Source: Bacteroidales bacterium UBA2714
Lineage (GTDB): Bacteria; Bacteroidota; Bacteroidia; Bacteroidales; P3
Direction: 5' to 3'
Assembly (NCBI GenBank): GCA_002354035.1
Contig: DEKU01000008.1
Span: 1 to 32,772 of the forward strand
DNA: 32,772 nucleotides
Part shown: piece after piece, positions 14,679-22,066 of the stretch
Layout: every line of letters starts with the position of its first letter
How positions within the stretch are numbered: position 1 is the first letter of the stretch
Notes under the pieces: generated by a model
What the model saw: only the letters and a program-made list of their open reading frames with translations
Told to the model about the DNA's origin: nothing
Database searches by the model: none
Program-made: the position numbers and the translations under genes

Positions 14679-15848
14679 ATGTCAAAGATAAATATTTTTA
14701 TAAGCTCAACCTGCAAAGACTTGCACAATGAACGTTTGGTTTTAAAGAGTGATATTGAGAATTTAGGACACAATGTGATTCTTTCGGAATCATTTACTTT
14801 TCCTATTGAGCCGACAAAGAACACTATAGACAATTGCATTGACATTGTCCGTAATGAGGCTGACATTTTGATTCTTCTAATAAAAGACAACTACGGTTGC
14901 ATTGTTCCGCGGACAGGTCGTTCTATTACACATATGGAACTCCAAACGGCACAGGATAAGGGCATACCCATCTACACATTCACAAATAGCGAGACGCTAC
15001 GACAGAAAGTGTTGTTAGAGGGTCAGCTTAATGAAGACTCTGAATTTCTAAAAGTATGCAAATTTATAGATGAGGTTAGACAGGAGAGAAATCTTTGGAA
15101 TTTCGAATACAGTGGTGTTGATGACATTCTCAATACTATTAAAACGCAGTTGTCTATTTTGATGAAACACTCTTTAACGACGCGAAACAAGGTTGATGCC
15201 ATTGATAAAAAATGGGTCTTCCCTCATATCACACCAGAGGCATATCGCTTGCTTGTCTATAAGGAGAAAAACTATGTGGAGCAATTCTTTTTCCAAGTAA
15301 TGAAAGATGAGATGGGGCGCTATGTGGACCTGAAACTTGACTACAAATATTCTCACCTGCTCAATGCCAGTTATAAACAGAAAAGTCTCAGTGAGTTTGT
15401 AAGTTGGATTAAGGATATTTTTGATGAGTTCGCTTTCTATCTCAAATCTGAAATAAGGTTGGAGAACGCATTCTTCGATTCCTATAAAAAGGACGACTCT
15501 GATTTCCGTCAACTGTACTATGTAGCAAAGCGCTTTGCAAATAGATATGCCGATATGTTGGAGTTAGGCATACATCTAAAATCAGAATATGTTTATCCCG
15601 AATATGCCTCGATACAAGGCAGAATAATGGGAATGGTTGATAATGCCATTTCTCAACTGGAGAATCTGCCACAGTCCGCTCTGGATGCCATTGACAAAAA
15701 TGTCAAAGACGAAATAGCTTCAACGTCTGAGATATCAGCGAGTATGGATTTTCCCAGCATTATAGATATTTCAGATGAAGAAATTGAGGAGATATTTAGA
15801 GAGATAAAACAAATTGCGGAACAAATTAAGGCAAGAGCAAAAGAATAA
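14679..15848 (+). CDS. DUF4062 (TIR-like) domain protein with long helical C-terminus
   Basis: A 389-residue protein. Residues 1-115 match the DUF4062 pattern: INIFISSTCKDLHNER at the N-terminus, then a RNEADILILLIKDNYG strand and GRSITHMELQTA ahead of a GIPIYTF strand. This domain is TIR/Rossmann-like and is found at the N-terminus of NLR-like and other defence proteins. The remaining 270 residues are mostly helical and charged, ending in a coiled-coil-like acidic tail (EEIEEIFREIKQIAEQI). No NTPase motif is present, so it is not a STAND protein itself. It shares an operon with the HNH nuclease 23 bases upstream. A sensor or signal role for the nuclease is an inference. Whether the domain has NADase activity cannot be read from the sequence. 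Confidence 0.8.
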   Translation: MSKINIFISSTCKDLHNERLVLKSDIENLGHNVILSESFTFPIEPTKNTIDNCIDIVRNEADILILLIKDNYGCIVPRTGRSITHMELQTAQDKGIPIYTFTNSETLRQKVLLEGQLNEDSEFLKVCKFIDEVRQERNLWNFEYSGVDDILNTIKTQLSILMKHSLTTRNKVDAIDKKWVFPHITPEAYRLLVYKEKNYVEQFFFQVMKDEMGRYVDLKLDYKYSHLLNASYKQKSLSEFVSWIKDIFDEFAFYLKSEIRLENAFFDSYKKDDSDFRQLYYVAKRFANRYADMLELGIHLKSEYVYPEYASIQGRIMGMVDNAISQLENLPQSALDAIDKNVKDEIASTSEISASMDFPSIIDISDEEIEEIFREIKQIAEQIKARAKE

Positions 15849-15918
15849 TGTAAGTTAATTTCATAGAACCGTCGAAGAAGGACCGAAGAGCCATTGAAGT
15901 CCCTACGCTATCGGAAAA

Positions 15919-16356
15919 TCACCGTTCTAAGTGGTATGATTCTCCTGTTCGGCAGAACTTTATGGATACTCTCATATTCTTAAAACTCTTTTCGATGGCC
16001 TGACGTTTGGTGTCGTTCTTGGGGCAAGTGTTTGAGAATACAGCAAAGGCCATTCGTTTTGCTCCATCGAGACGAGGAGGCATCTTAGCTATGGTTTCTT
16101 TCAGTTGCTCTACAGCCTTGTTTGTATCGCCATCTCCACCTTTTAACTCGACGAAATACTGGTCAGCATATTCTTCACTCTCCAGTAATTTGTCACATTT
16201 ATGGCCATCCTCAGCATTAAAAACGCACCCATCCACTTGAATGGCACGATAGGTGTTATGATCAGGATTCACAAACGTTATCTTTGATTTCTTTTCAGAG
16301 AAAACAATGAGGGAATCCGATATCGTCTTGACACAACGTGCTGGTATTTCGTTCAT
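15919..16356 (-). CDS. Small predicted PD-(D/E)xK nuclease, partner of the ATPase
   Basis: A 145-residue protein with the spacing of a PD-(D/E)xK nuclease: D55 in KCDKLLE, then E70-L-K72 in YFVELKGGD, followed by a helix AVEQLKETI as in small resolvase-like folds. Its start overlaps the stop of the ATPase gene as ATGA, so the two are translationally coupled and probably form one complex. Its end lies 70 bases from the convergent DUF4062 gene. No signal peptide or membrane segment. The family was not recognised by name; the nuclease call rests on this motif and on hydrophobic strands around it. Alternative: an RloB- or effector-like regulatory protein. Defence context favours an effector nuclease. 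Confidence 0.65.
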   Translation of the reverse strand: MNEIPARCVKTISDSLIVFSEKKSKITFVNPDHNTYRAIQVDGCVFNAEDGHKCDKLLESEEYADQYFVELKGGDGDTNKAVEQLKETIAKMPPRLDGAKRMAFAVFSNTCPKNDTKRQAIEKSFKNMRVSIKFCRTGESYHLER

Positions 16357-17615
16357 GACTCGAGCAGTTTTGAGAAGTCGGAGGCTATGGTGTCGGATGC
16401 GGCATCCAAATCGGTCTGAGATATCAGGCGCAAATCATAGTCTTTTATATCCTTGACAGTTCCGTGGTCTACAGCATAGACGTTAATGTCTTCGAATGAG
16501 ATTGCAGAGGCTTTGCCAACAGTTGATTCTACGGACATGGTGTCTGTGCATTCAGAAGCCTGGATAAGGTTGTTGAATGACGAAAGAATATAGGGACTAT
16601 GCGTGGCAATGCACAGGCTATTTTCTTGGGTGGTGTTGATCTGTTGGGCCATCCATTTTACCAGCTCATACTGTGTGGAAGGAAAAAGGTTTTCCTCTGG
16701 TTCTTCAAGGTAGATTGATGCGTGTTGCGTTAGTGAGAATTTGTCTACAATCTCACTAAACTTGGCCTCTTCTTGATGAGAGGAGAAAATCTTGACGCGA
16801 GGCTCCGGAAATGTTTTTGTAATATCGTCGACACGACCCACAATGCCAGGACCTTTCGATTGCGTGAATCTTTCCCGATATAATATGTCCTGTAGATTGT
16901 TCAGTTCTCGTTCTTGTGCCACACTGAGACGGCGAGGTCGGTGTAGTTCGTGGAAAGTCAGGTAATTTATCAAGCCACATAGCGGAACGACTGATTGAAG
17001 TCCGCTTGATGCATTCAAAAATAAAATTTCAGCGTCGTTGTCAATAAGGATCCGTTCCCGGAATTGCTCCTTATCGTAATAATAGGAAATCCCGAGATTC
17101 AGAATGTCAAGTTTGTGATATTGCGGGAATGTGTTGCGGGCATTTTCCCAATCGGACATGTATCCTTGGATATTGTTGTCATAGCTGAAGGATATATCAA
17201 ACCAATTAGGGATGACCGCCACAATGTTGCGCTCGGCTGGGATGTATGATATTTGAGGGCGACGGTATTGCCAGCGGTTGAGGGGGTTCCATTCAAAGCT
17301 GAACTGAATCTTTTCAGGGGACCCGGAAATAGAGAAAGTCATAAAAGAGGATTCATATTTAATCAAGAATCCTTTTTTTATGAAGCCATTCAATCGATGG
17401 TAGTCCACAAGGCGTTTCCAGAACTCGAATACATTCAGGTAATCATCTGGGGTTTGGCTCAACTCAATCCGTTTCTCAACCCAGTTGCAATAGGATGCAA
17501 CTTTTAGGATGCAACTTTTGCCAGAACTTTGTGGGCCAATAAAAAGATTGTACTTAGCAAAATCCACCAACACATTTGACAATGGTCCTATATTCCTGAT
17601 TGTTAATCTATTCAT
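16353..17615 (-). CDS. ABC/AAA15-type ATPase of a two-gene defence cassette
   Basis: A 420-residue ATPase. Walker A is G27-PQSSGKS-34, the ABC-like signature is N201-ASSGLQS-208, Walker B is IYLEEPEENLFP at about 301-312, and the switch histidine is in ATHSPYIL at about 337-344. A YIPAERN segment near 124-130 is typical of the AAA15/AAA21 defence ATPases such as AriA of PARIS and PtuA. It lacks a TOPRIM domain, so the effector activity is probably in the overlapping small nuclease. Its ATG at 17613-17615 has its own promoter. The pair is oriented opposite to the rest of the island, implying separate acquisition. PARIS was considered, but the small partner does not show an AriB-type (DUF4435) TOPRIM. 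Confidence 0.85.
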   Translation of the reverse strand: MNRLTIRNIGPLSNVLVDFAKYNLFIGPQSSGKSCILKVASYCNWVEKRIELSQTPDDYLNVFEFWKRLVDYHRLNGFIKKGFLIKYESSFMTFSISGSPEKIQFSFEWNPLNRWQYRRPQISYIPAERNIVAVIPNWFDISFSYDNNIQGYMSDWENARNTFPQYHKLDILNLGISYYYDKEQFRERILIDNDAEILFLNASSGLQSVVPLCGLINYLTFHELHRPRRLSVAQERELNNLQDILYRERFTQSKGPGIVGRVDDITKTFPEPRVKIFSSHQEEAKFSEIVDKFSLTQHASIYLEEPEENLFPSTQYELVKWMAQQINTTQENSLCIATHSPYILSSFNNLIQASECTDTMSVESTVGKASAISFEDINVYAVDHGTVKDIKDYDLRLISQTDLDAASDTIASDFSKLLES

Positions 17616-17641
17616 TTTAAAATCCCGTTTTTTCCTTTCTG

Positions 17642-17649
17642 CAAAGATA
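17642..17649 (-). promoter_or_regulatory. Promoter -7 element of the ATPase-nuclease operon (TATCTTTG)
   Basis: On the minus strand this reads TATCTTTG followed by CAG, 26 bases before the ATPase start. It is preceded by a T/A-rich tract. An exact TAnnTTTG match. Confidence 0.75.
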
Positions 17650-17844
17650 CATTTTTTTTTTGAAATACTATAACTATTTCTGAACTTGAGACCAGTGAAG
17701 AGAAACGTATATCTTCAAGGTTTTTCTACATAATCCACTATCCCGTATGTCGTCAAAGTCATATACAGTCAAACTTGCAGCAGAAATGTAATAATATCAC
17801 GTTTTCCGCGTTATGGTGGTGACTTACAATGACAATGATAGTAG

Positions 17845-18219
17845 ATGAAGCGATATGTGTATATAGGCTTGGGGCTGCTGTGTGTGGGGTTGGGAGCGAT
17901 GGGCGTGGCCGTGCCGGGGCTGCCCACCACCCCCTTTCTTTTGCTAGCCTCGTGGCTGCTGTACCGTTCGTCGCCACGGCTGCAGCGGTGGCTGTTGGAG
18001 TCGTGGTTAGGGAAGTATATCCGCTCGTATAACCGGCGCGGGGGGATGACGCTGGCGCAGAAGATAGGTGCCGTGGGGATGATGGTCGTGATGGTGGCCC
18101 TCTCCACATGGGTGTTTATTCCCGCCGGGTCGGTGGCCCGCATCATCGTGCCCGTGGCCGGGGCGGTGGGGGCGTTGACGGTCATATTTGCGGTGCCCAA
18201 CGCCAAATCCGACGATTGA
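17845..18219 (+). CDS. DUF454/YbaN-family inner-membrane protein
   Basis: A 124-residue protein with the complete DUF454 pattern: KRYVYIGLGLLCVGLGAMGV as a first membrane helix, then the family signature PGLPTTPFLLLASW, a basic loop (RSSPRLQRWL, SYNRRGG), and two more helices. This family sits in the cytoplasmic membrane; its molecular role is not established. The ATG at 17845 gives MKRYVY and fits the family length. It marks the return to GC-rich core sequence right after the AT-rich defence island, with 229 bases between it and the divergently transcribed ATPase. Confidence 0.9.
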   Translation: MKRYVYIGLGLLCVGLGAMGVAVPGLPTTPFLLLASWLLYRSSPRLQRWLLESWLGKYIRSYNRRGGMTLAQKIGAVGMMVVMVALSTWVFIPAGSVARIIVPVAGAVGALTVIFAVPNAKSDD

Positions 18220-18541
18220 TCATCGCTGTCAGCCAGCGAACGAGAACCTGTTCCAAAGTGGGTTCCACAGATGATTTAACAAGAGAAGACGTCCGGAACA
18301 AGTAGGCGGCAAAGAAAGAGTGCTCACACAGCTAAAGCCCTCTGAGGCCCCTGCGACCTACAGCCTACATGTTTGCAGCTCAGCCCGTCGCCGAACCATG
18401 ACACCCACCGACCCTGCCCCCCTTTGCAACGTTAAAATAAATTTGTCCACTACATTTTTATTGCTTAACTTTGCATTTACTTTCAGCGCATGCTGACATT
18501 TAATAAATAACAACTAAACAACACATTAAAACATAAACAAC
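18220..18541 (+). other. Intergenic stretch between DUF454 and the lipoprotein gene
   Basis: No coding frame with a plausible start was seen. The only supported content is the promoter at 18442-18473 and a leader of about 60 bases rich in A. Confidence 0.6.
18442..18473 (+). promoter_or_regulatory. Consensus Bacteroidota promoter (TTTG-20-TAACTTTG)
   Basis: TTTG at 18442-18445 and TAACTTTG at 18466-18473 are 20 bases apart, matching the consensus spacing. It drives the lipoprotein gene at 18542 with a leader of about 60 bases. Confidence 0.85.
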
Positions 18542-19303
18542 ATGAAAACAAGACAGTATTTTCTTCTGGCCGGGCTGACCCTGCTGGCCTTGACCGGCTG
18601 CAAAAAGGAGAACACCGCATCGACTGATGACGGTGTGCGCATGACAAAACACAAAGTTGTCATCACATCACCCATCCGCAACATGGTAATAGATGATGAT
18701 TACAAATGGGTGGATGGCAAACTGAAGAGCGTCCATACTGATATGAATGGCACTGCCATCGACGAAGTCTACACCTACGACGGCGACAACCTCATTGAAA
18801 CAAACTACGATAAAGGCACTTCGATGTGGTATTATACCTACGACAGCCAGAACCGCCTCAAAACCTACTGCAATATCCGTGAAGGCGACACCATCGAAAC
18901 GGGCGAGATCATATCCTGGACTGACGACGGTCATGTGAAGGAGTTTAAACAACACTTCACAGATGATGGTATAGAAAGACGCCACATCGCAGAATGGGAA
19001 AACGGCGATCTGGTGAAATGCACCACCTACACCTATCCCGATCTCGACACCACTGTCAGCGAATATGAATACGACCAGTACATCAACGTCTATCAAGGAT
19101 TCCCGCTGGCCACTGGTATCTCCTCCCCCTGGAATCTGGCAAATACCTCTTCACGCCACAACGTCATCACCGACAGCGAAGCTGTGAAGTACAGCAACAA
19201 CCGACTCATCTACACTGGACCCACCGACCCCTCAGGGGCAATAAAGACTTATAGTTACTTCACTTATAGCGACGGCACAGGCGCCGACCAGGTGACCGAA
19301 TAA
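18542..19303 (+). CDS. Lipoprotein with YD/RHS-like strand repeats
   Basis: A 253-residue lipoprotein: MKTRQYFLLAGLTLLALTGC with lipobox LTGC and C20 as the acylated residue, followed by charged KKEN. The mature part repeats short tyrosine-rich strands (YTYDGDNLIETNY, YTYDSQNRLKTY, YEYDQY, YFTYSDG) in the manner of YD-repeat or DUF4595-like Bacteroidales lipoproteins, so a beta-rich surface or periplasmic protein is expected. It has its own promoter and is followed by a strong terminator at 19312-19350, making it monocistronic. No enzymatic motif was seen. The exact family is uncertain. Confidence 0.85.
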   Translation: MKTRQYFLLAGLTLLALTGCKKENTASTDDGVRMTKHKVVITSPIRNMVIDDDYKWVDGKLKSVHTDMNGTAIDEVYTYDGDNLIETNYDKGTSMWYYTYDSQNRLKTYCNIREGDTIETGEIISWTDDGHVKEFKQHFTDDGIERRHIAEWENGDLVKCTTYTYPDLDTTVSEYEYDQYINVYQGFPLATGISSPWNLANTSSRHNVITDSEAVKYSNNRLIYTGPTDPSGAIKTYSYFTYSDGTGADQVTE

Positions 19304-19311
19304 ACATCGCG

Positions 19312-19350
19312 AAAAGGGTGTCTGTTCATAAAGAGCCGACGCCCTTTTTC
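19312..19350 (+). terminator. Rho-independent terminator after the lipoprotein gene
   Basis: AAAGGGTGTC at 19313-19322 pairs with GACGCCCTTT at 19338-19347 (one G-T wobble), a 10-base stem followed by TT. It separates the lipoprotein from the dipeptidase gene. Confidence 0.85.
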
Positions 19351-19369
19351 AATCTAAAAACCCCATTCG

Positions 19370-20131
19370 ATGAAAACAAAGACCAATATTTTCCTGTTGT
19401 CAGCCCTCGTCATGGTCTGCGTGGCGATGGTTTCGTCATGCCGCAAATCGGCAACTGAGCAGGTGGCTCCTATCGTTCCCGAAGCCGACGCCAGCCAGTT
19501 TGTGTCCATCACCGACGTGGTGCCCGATGCCATTTTGGAAATCCGCTATTACAGCACCTACAACTTTGTGGGCACCCGCGTCGACGGTTACGAGGCCCCC
19601 AAAGCCCTCCTCACCAAAACCGCCGCCGACAGCCTCCGCGCCGTGAGCGACGAGCTTCGAGCCCAAGGCTACTGCCTGAAGATATACGACTCCTACCGCC
19701 CGCAGATGGCAGTTGACCATTTTGTGCGCTGGGCTGCGGACTTGGCCGACACTGCCATGAAGCCCTATTTCTATCCTAATGTTGACAAGGCGGTGCTGTT
19801 TGACGAAGGCTATATTGCCGCCCGCAGCAGCCACACCCGCGGCTCGACGGTCGACCTCACATTGGTCAACATGGCCACAGGACGGGAGGTGGACATGGGC
19901 GGAGTGTTCGACTGGTTCGGGCCCGAGAGCCATCCTGACTGCGGCGGCGACCCGCTCACCGGCTCCTACCGCCCCAACGACACCATCACCGCCGCACAGT
20001 TTGCCAACCGCATGCTGTTGCGCAAAGCCATGATCAACCACGGCTTCAACCCCCTCGATGTGGAGTGGTGGCATTTCACCCTCGCCGGCGAGCCTTTCCC
20101 TGACACCTACTTCTCCTTCCCTGTGAAGTGA
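19370..20131 (+). CDS. VanX-like D-alanyl-D-alanine dipeptidase lipoprotein (M15D)
   Basis: A 253-residue zinc D,D-dipeptidase anchored as a lipoprotein (signal MKTKTNIFLLSALVMVCVAM, lipobox VSSC with C24). Active-site residues of the family are all present: R110 in DSYRP, the zinc motif SxHxxGxxxD as S153-S-H155-TRGSTV-D162, catalytic E232 and zinc ligand H235 in EWWHF. Such enzymes split D-Ala-D-Ala; in this context, without vanH/vanA neighbours, a role in cell-wall recycling or scavenging rather than vancomycin resistance is more likely. The periplasmic location differs from cytosolic VanX. It is isolated by a terminator upstream and a long hairpin downstream. Confidence 0.92.
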   Translation: MKTKTNIFLLSALVMVCVAMVSSCRKSATEQVAPIVPEADASQFVSITDVVPDAILEIRYYSTYNFVGTRVDGYEAPKALLTKTAADSLRAVSDELRAQGYCLKIYDSYRPQMAVDHFVRWAADLADTAMKPYFYPNVDKAVLFDEGYIAARSSHTRGSTVDLTLVNMATGREVDMGGVFDWFGPESHPDCGGDPLTGSYRPNDTITAAQFANRMLLRKAMINHGFNPLDVEWWHFTLAGEPFPDTYFSFPVK

Positions 20132-20182
20132 GCGGACTGTGTCAGTGTGCGAATGGCTGACACGTCTGGATTAAGCTAACGA

Positions 20183-20220
20183 GTCAAAGCCTGGGTCAGA
20201 GTTCCGACCCAGGCTTTGAC
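20183..20220 (+). terminator. Perfect 15-bp hairpin after the dipeptidase gene
   Basis: GTCAAAGCCTGGGTC (20183-20197) and GACCCAGGCTTTGAC (20206-20220) form a perfect 15-base stem with an 8-base loop. No T run follows directly, so it may be a terminator of weaker type, an mRNA 3' stabiliser or a protein-binding dyad. Confidence 0.6.
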
Positions 20221-20311
20221 GCATTAACGCATTAGCACATTTCTTTATTCTAAAAGCCCGCAGTCGGACAATAAAAAAGGCCTCCCTTCGTTATAGAAAA
20301 AAACATCACTT

Positions 20312-20632
20312 ATGATAGTCACAACCACCCCGACCGTTGAAGGTCATCAGATTGTTGAATACCACGGAGTCATATTCGGCGAAGTGATATCGGGCATCAA
20401 TTTCGTAAAAGATTTCTTTGCAGGCATCCGCAACATTGTGGGCGGACGGTCCAACTCGTATGAGGAAGAGCTGACCAAGGCGCGGACCAACGCCATGGCC
20501 GAATTGGAGCAGCGTGCCGCCCGCATGGGGGCCAACGCCATAGTGGGCGTCGACATCGACTATGAGGTGTTGGGCAACGACAACGGCATGCTCATGGTCA
20601 CCGCCTCCGGCACAGCCGTCACCATCCGTTAA
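20312..20632 (+). CDS. YbjQ/UPF0145-family protein
   Basis: A 106-residue protein matching the YbjQ (PF01906) pattern from end to end: IVEYHGVIFGEVISGINFVKD near the N-terminus, GGRSNSYEEEL in the middle, then AMAELEQRAARMGANAIVGVDIDYEV and a VTASGTAV tail. These soluble proteins form pentamers and have been called putative heavy-metal binding; the role is not settled. The stop is 17 bases before the first M20 dipeptidase gene, so it probably leads that operon. No consensus promoter was recognised in the roughly 90 bases upstream. Confidence 0.93.
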   Translation: MIVTTTPTVEGHQIVEYHGVIFGEVISGINFVKDFFAGIRNIVGGRSNSYEEELTKARTNAMAELEQRAARMGANAIVGVDIDYEVLGNDNGMLMVTASGTAVTIR

Positions 20633-20649
20633 TCAAACACTATCCCGAT

Positions 20650-22017
20650 ATGGACGCGAAAGAATACATCGAACTCAACAAAGACCGTTTCATCGACGAA
20701 CTCTTCTCTCTAATCCGCATACCCTCCATCAGTGCCGAGACGGAGCATAAGACCGACATGTTTGTTTGTGCCGAGCGGTGGCGCGAGCTGCTGCTGGACG
20801 CCGGGGTGGACCGTGCGGAGATTATCTCCACCACGGGCAATCCCCTTGTCTTTGCCGAAAAGGTTGTGGACCCCGCTGCAAAGACGGTGCTGATTTATGG
20901 GCACTACGATGTTATGCCCGTCGCCCCGCTCGAGTTGTGGCACACCTCCCCGTTCGAGCCTGTGGTCAAGGACGACCGCATCTGGGCGCGCGGTGCCGAC
21001 GACGACAAAGGGCAGAGCTTCATGCAGGCCAAGGCCTTCGAAACCATGATGGCCCTTGGCACGCTGGCTTGCAATGTCAAGTTCCTGCTGGAGGGCGAGG
21101 AGGAGATCGGATCGCCGGCACTGAAAGTCTGGCTCAAAGAGCCAAAGAACAAAGCCCTCCTCAAAGCCGACATCATCCTGGTGTCGGACACCGACATGGT
21201 CAGCCCCGACCTACCCAGCATCACCACCGGCTTGCGCGGACTGGTGAAGTTCGAGATGCGCGTCACCGGCCCCGACCACGACCTGCACAGCGGCGATTTT
21301 GGCGGCACAGTGTCGAACCCCGTCAACGTGCTCGGCTGGATGATTGGCACCGTGCTCGACAAGGACGGCCACATCACCATCCCGGGTTTCTACGACGACG
21401 TGCTGGTGTGCAGCCCGGAAGAGCGTGAGCTCATCAACCGAGCGCCCCACAGCGACGAGGAATACAAGCAGAGTGTGGGCGTCGACCGTCTGCACGGCGA
21501 GCGTGGCTACACCACACTGGAGCGTATCGGCATCCGTCCCACCTTCGACGTGTGCGGCATACAGGGCGGCTATAGCGGCGAAGGGTTCAAGACCATCATT
21601 CCCTCTGTGGCCTGGGCCAAGCTCTCGTTCCGCCTGGTGGCCAACCAGGACCCCCAGCGCATAGCCCAACTGGTGGAGGATTATTTCCGTTCCATCGCCC
21701 CCGACAGCGTCAAGCTCGGTTTCACCTTCTACGAGATAGGCATGCCCTACGTCTGCCCCATCGACCTTCCCGCCTACCGCGCTGCCGAGCAGGCTTTTAT
21801 CGACACCTACGGTCTCCAGCCCATCCCCGCCCACAGTGGCTGCTCCATCAGCATCGTGAGCGAGTTTGAGAAAGAGCTGGAACTGAAAACCATCCTCATG
21901 GGCTTCGGCCTGGGGGCCGACAACATCCATGCGCCCAACGAGAACTACCGCCTCGACCGTTTCTTCAAAGGCATAGAGACCGCCGTGGCCTTCTTCCGTC
22001 ATTACGCCCAGCAATGA
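20650..22017 (+). CDS. M20 family metallodipeptidase (copy 1)
   Basis: A 455-residue cytosolic dinuclear-zinc peptidase of the carnosinase-like M20 group. Visible metal and catalytic residues are H85 and D87 in GHYDVMP, D118 in GADDDKGQ (bridging), E151 (general base) and E152 in EGEEEIGS, D180 in LVSDTD, and a late His in DNIHAPNENY. The dimerisation or lid domain lies between, from about residue 200 to 310. It hydrolyses dipeptides or related short peptides, in line with the peptide-based nutrition of many Bacteroidales. It is followed 49 bases later by a close paralogue of nearly the same length, and the two were clearly produced by tandem duplication. Confidence 0.95.
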   Translation: MDAKEYIELNKDRFIDELFSLIRIPSISAETEHKTDMFVCAERWRELLLDAGVDRAEIISTTGNPLVFAEKVVDPAAKTVLIYGHYDVMPVAPLELWHTSPFEPVVKDDRIWARGADDDKGQSFMQAKAFETMMALGTLACNVKFLLEGEEEIGSPALKVWLKEPKNKALLKADIILVSDTDMVSPDLPSITTGLRGLVKFEMRVTGPDHDLHSGDFGGTVSNPVNVLGWMIGTVLDKDGHITIPGFYDDVLVCSPEERELINRAPHSDEEYKQSVGVDRLHGERGYTTLERIGIRPTFDVCGIQGGYSGEGFKTIIPSVAWAKLSFRLVANQDPQRIAQLVEDYFRSIAPDSVKLGFTFYEIGMPYVCPIDLPAYRAAEQAFIDTYGLQPIPAHSGCSISIVSEFEKELELKTILMGFGLGADNIHAPNENYRLDRFFKGIETAVAFFRHYAQQ

Positions 22018-22066
22018 ACCCCCTACCCTACCGATTAATCATTAAAAAACATAACATTCTATTATT

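Noticed and set aside
16353..17615. PARIS AriA/AriB identity for the minus-strand pair
   Set aside because: The ATPase fits AriA-like families, but the small partner shows a D...ExK pattern and not the DUF4435 TOPRIM expected for AriB.
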